Shown piece by piece: positions 5,487 through 5,503 of a stretch of 5,503 bases of DNA. The stretch lies in NCBI GenBank assembly GCA_023412275.1, contig JAEYNY010000129.1, positions 1-5,503 on the forward strand, given 5' to 3'. The DNA comes from Bacillota bacterium. GTDB taxonomy: Bacteria; Bacillota; Clostridia; Acetivibrionales; DSM-1351. Made by a program: the position numbers and the translations under genes. Numbering within the stretch: the stretch's first letter is position 1; every line of letters begins with the position of its first letter. The notes under the pieces were generated by a model. It was given only the letters and a program-made list of their open reading frames with translations. It did no database searches and had not been told where the DNA came from.

Positions 5487-5503
5487 GAGCCCTCAATCAG
5501 AGT
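5485..5503 (-). tRNA. 3' end of a tRNA gene, probably tRNA-Thr(GGU), partial
   Basis: On the minus strand the last 19 bases read ACT (end of T loop), CTGAT (T stem), TGAGGGC (acceptor 3' strand), T (discriminator), CCA (encoded 3' end). The gene continues past the window edge. The T-arm bases match the degenerate tRNA-Thr(GGU) fragment at 5190-5257, which suggests the same identity, though the acceptor strands differ. With only 19 bases, identity and intactness cannot be confirmed. The terminator follows at once. Confidence 0.55.

Noticed and set aside
1..5503. CRISPR array, insertion sequence or integrase gene
   Set aside because: No regularly spaced direct repeats, no transposase or recombinase motifs, and no paired terminal repeats of an insertion sequence were found.

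Overview
The window is AT-rich apart from one GC-rich block near its right end. AT-rich codon choice, strong Gly-rich Shine-Dalgarno sites, sigma-A-like promoters and a long-stem intrinsic terminator suggest a low-GC Bacillota genome, perhaps Paenibacillus- or Clostridium-like. The genus cannot be fixed from the sequence alone. The gene content looks like part of a defence or accessory island next to a tRNA gene.

Left part (1-1208, plus strand): the C-terminal 183 residues of a protein I do not recognise overlap by four bases (ATGA) with a gene for a NADAR/YbiA-family N-glycosidase. The overlap and tight spacing suggest translational coupling. NADAR enzymes are known to remove ADP-ribose from guanine and to pair with DarT-like ADP-ribosyltransferases. 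The upstream gene may therefore be the partner of a toxin/antidote-type unit, but its own sequence does not prove this.

Middle (1307-4438, minus strand): one 1043-residue protein fuses an N-terminal calcineurin-like metallophosphoesterase with all its metal-binding motifs, a central STAND/NACHT-like P-loop NTPase, and a long helical C-terminal region. This effector-NTPase-sensor order is typical of Avs/bNACHT-like anti-phage proteins. It has its own near-consensus promoter (4522-4550) and converges on the NADAR unit across a 98-bp spacer.

Right part (4439-5503): mostly non-coding. It holds a doubtful 39-codon plus-strand ORF and a 24-codon minus-strand ORF with a very good ribosome binding site and a possible promoter. 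It then holds a GC-rich block (about 53% G+C over 5161-5400 by hand count, against about 24% over 4561-4680). In the block are two degenerate pieces of a tRNA-Thr(GGU) gene in opposite orientation, several hairpins and a perfect 21-bp terminator stem. The terminator lies directly behind what looks like the 3' end of a tRNA-Thr gene on the minus strand, which runs off the window. A tRNA border beside defence-type genes fits a tRNA-associated island, but no integrase or clear att pair is visible.
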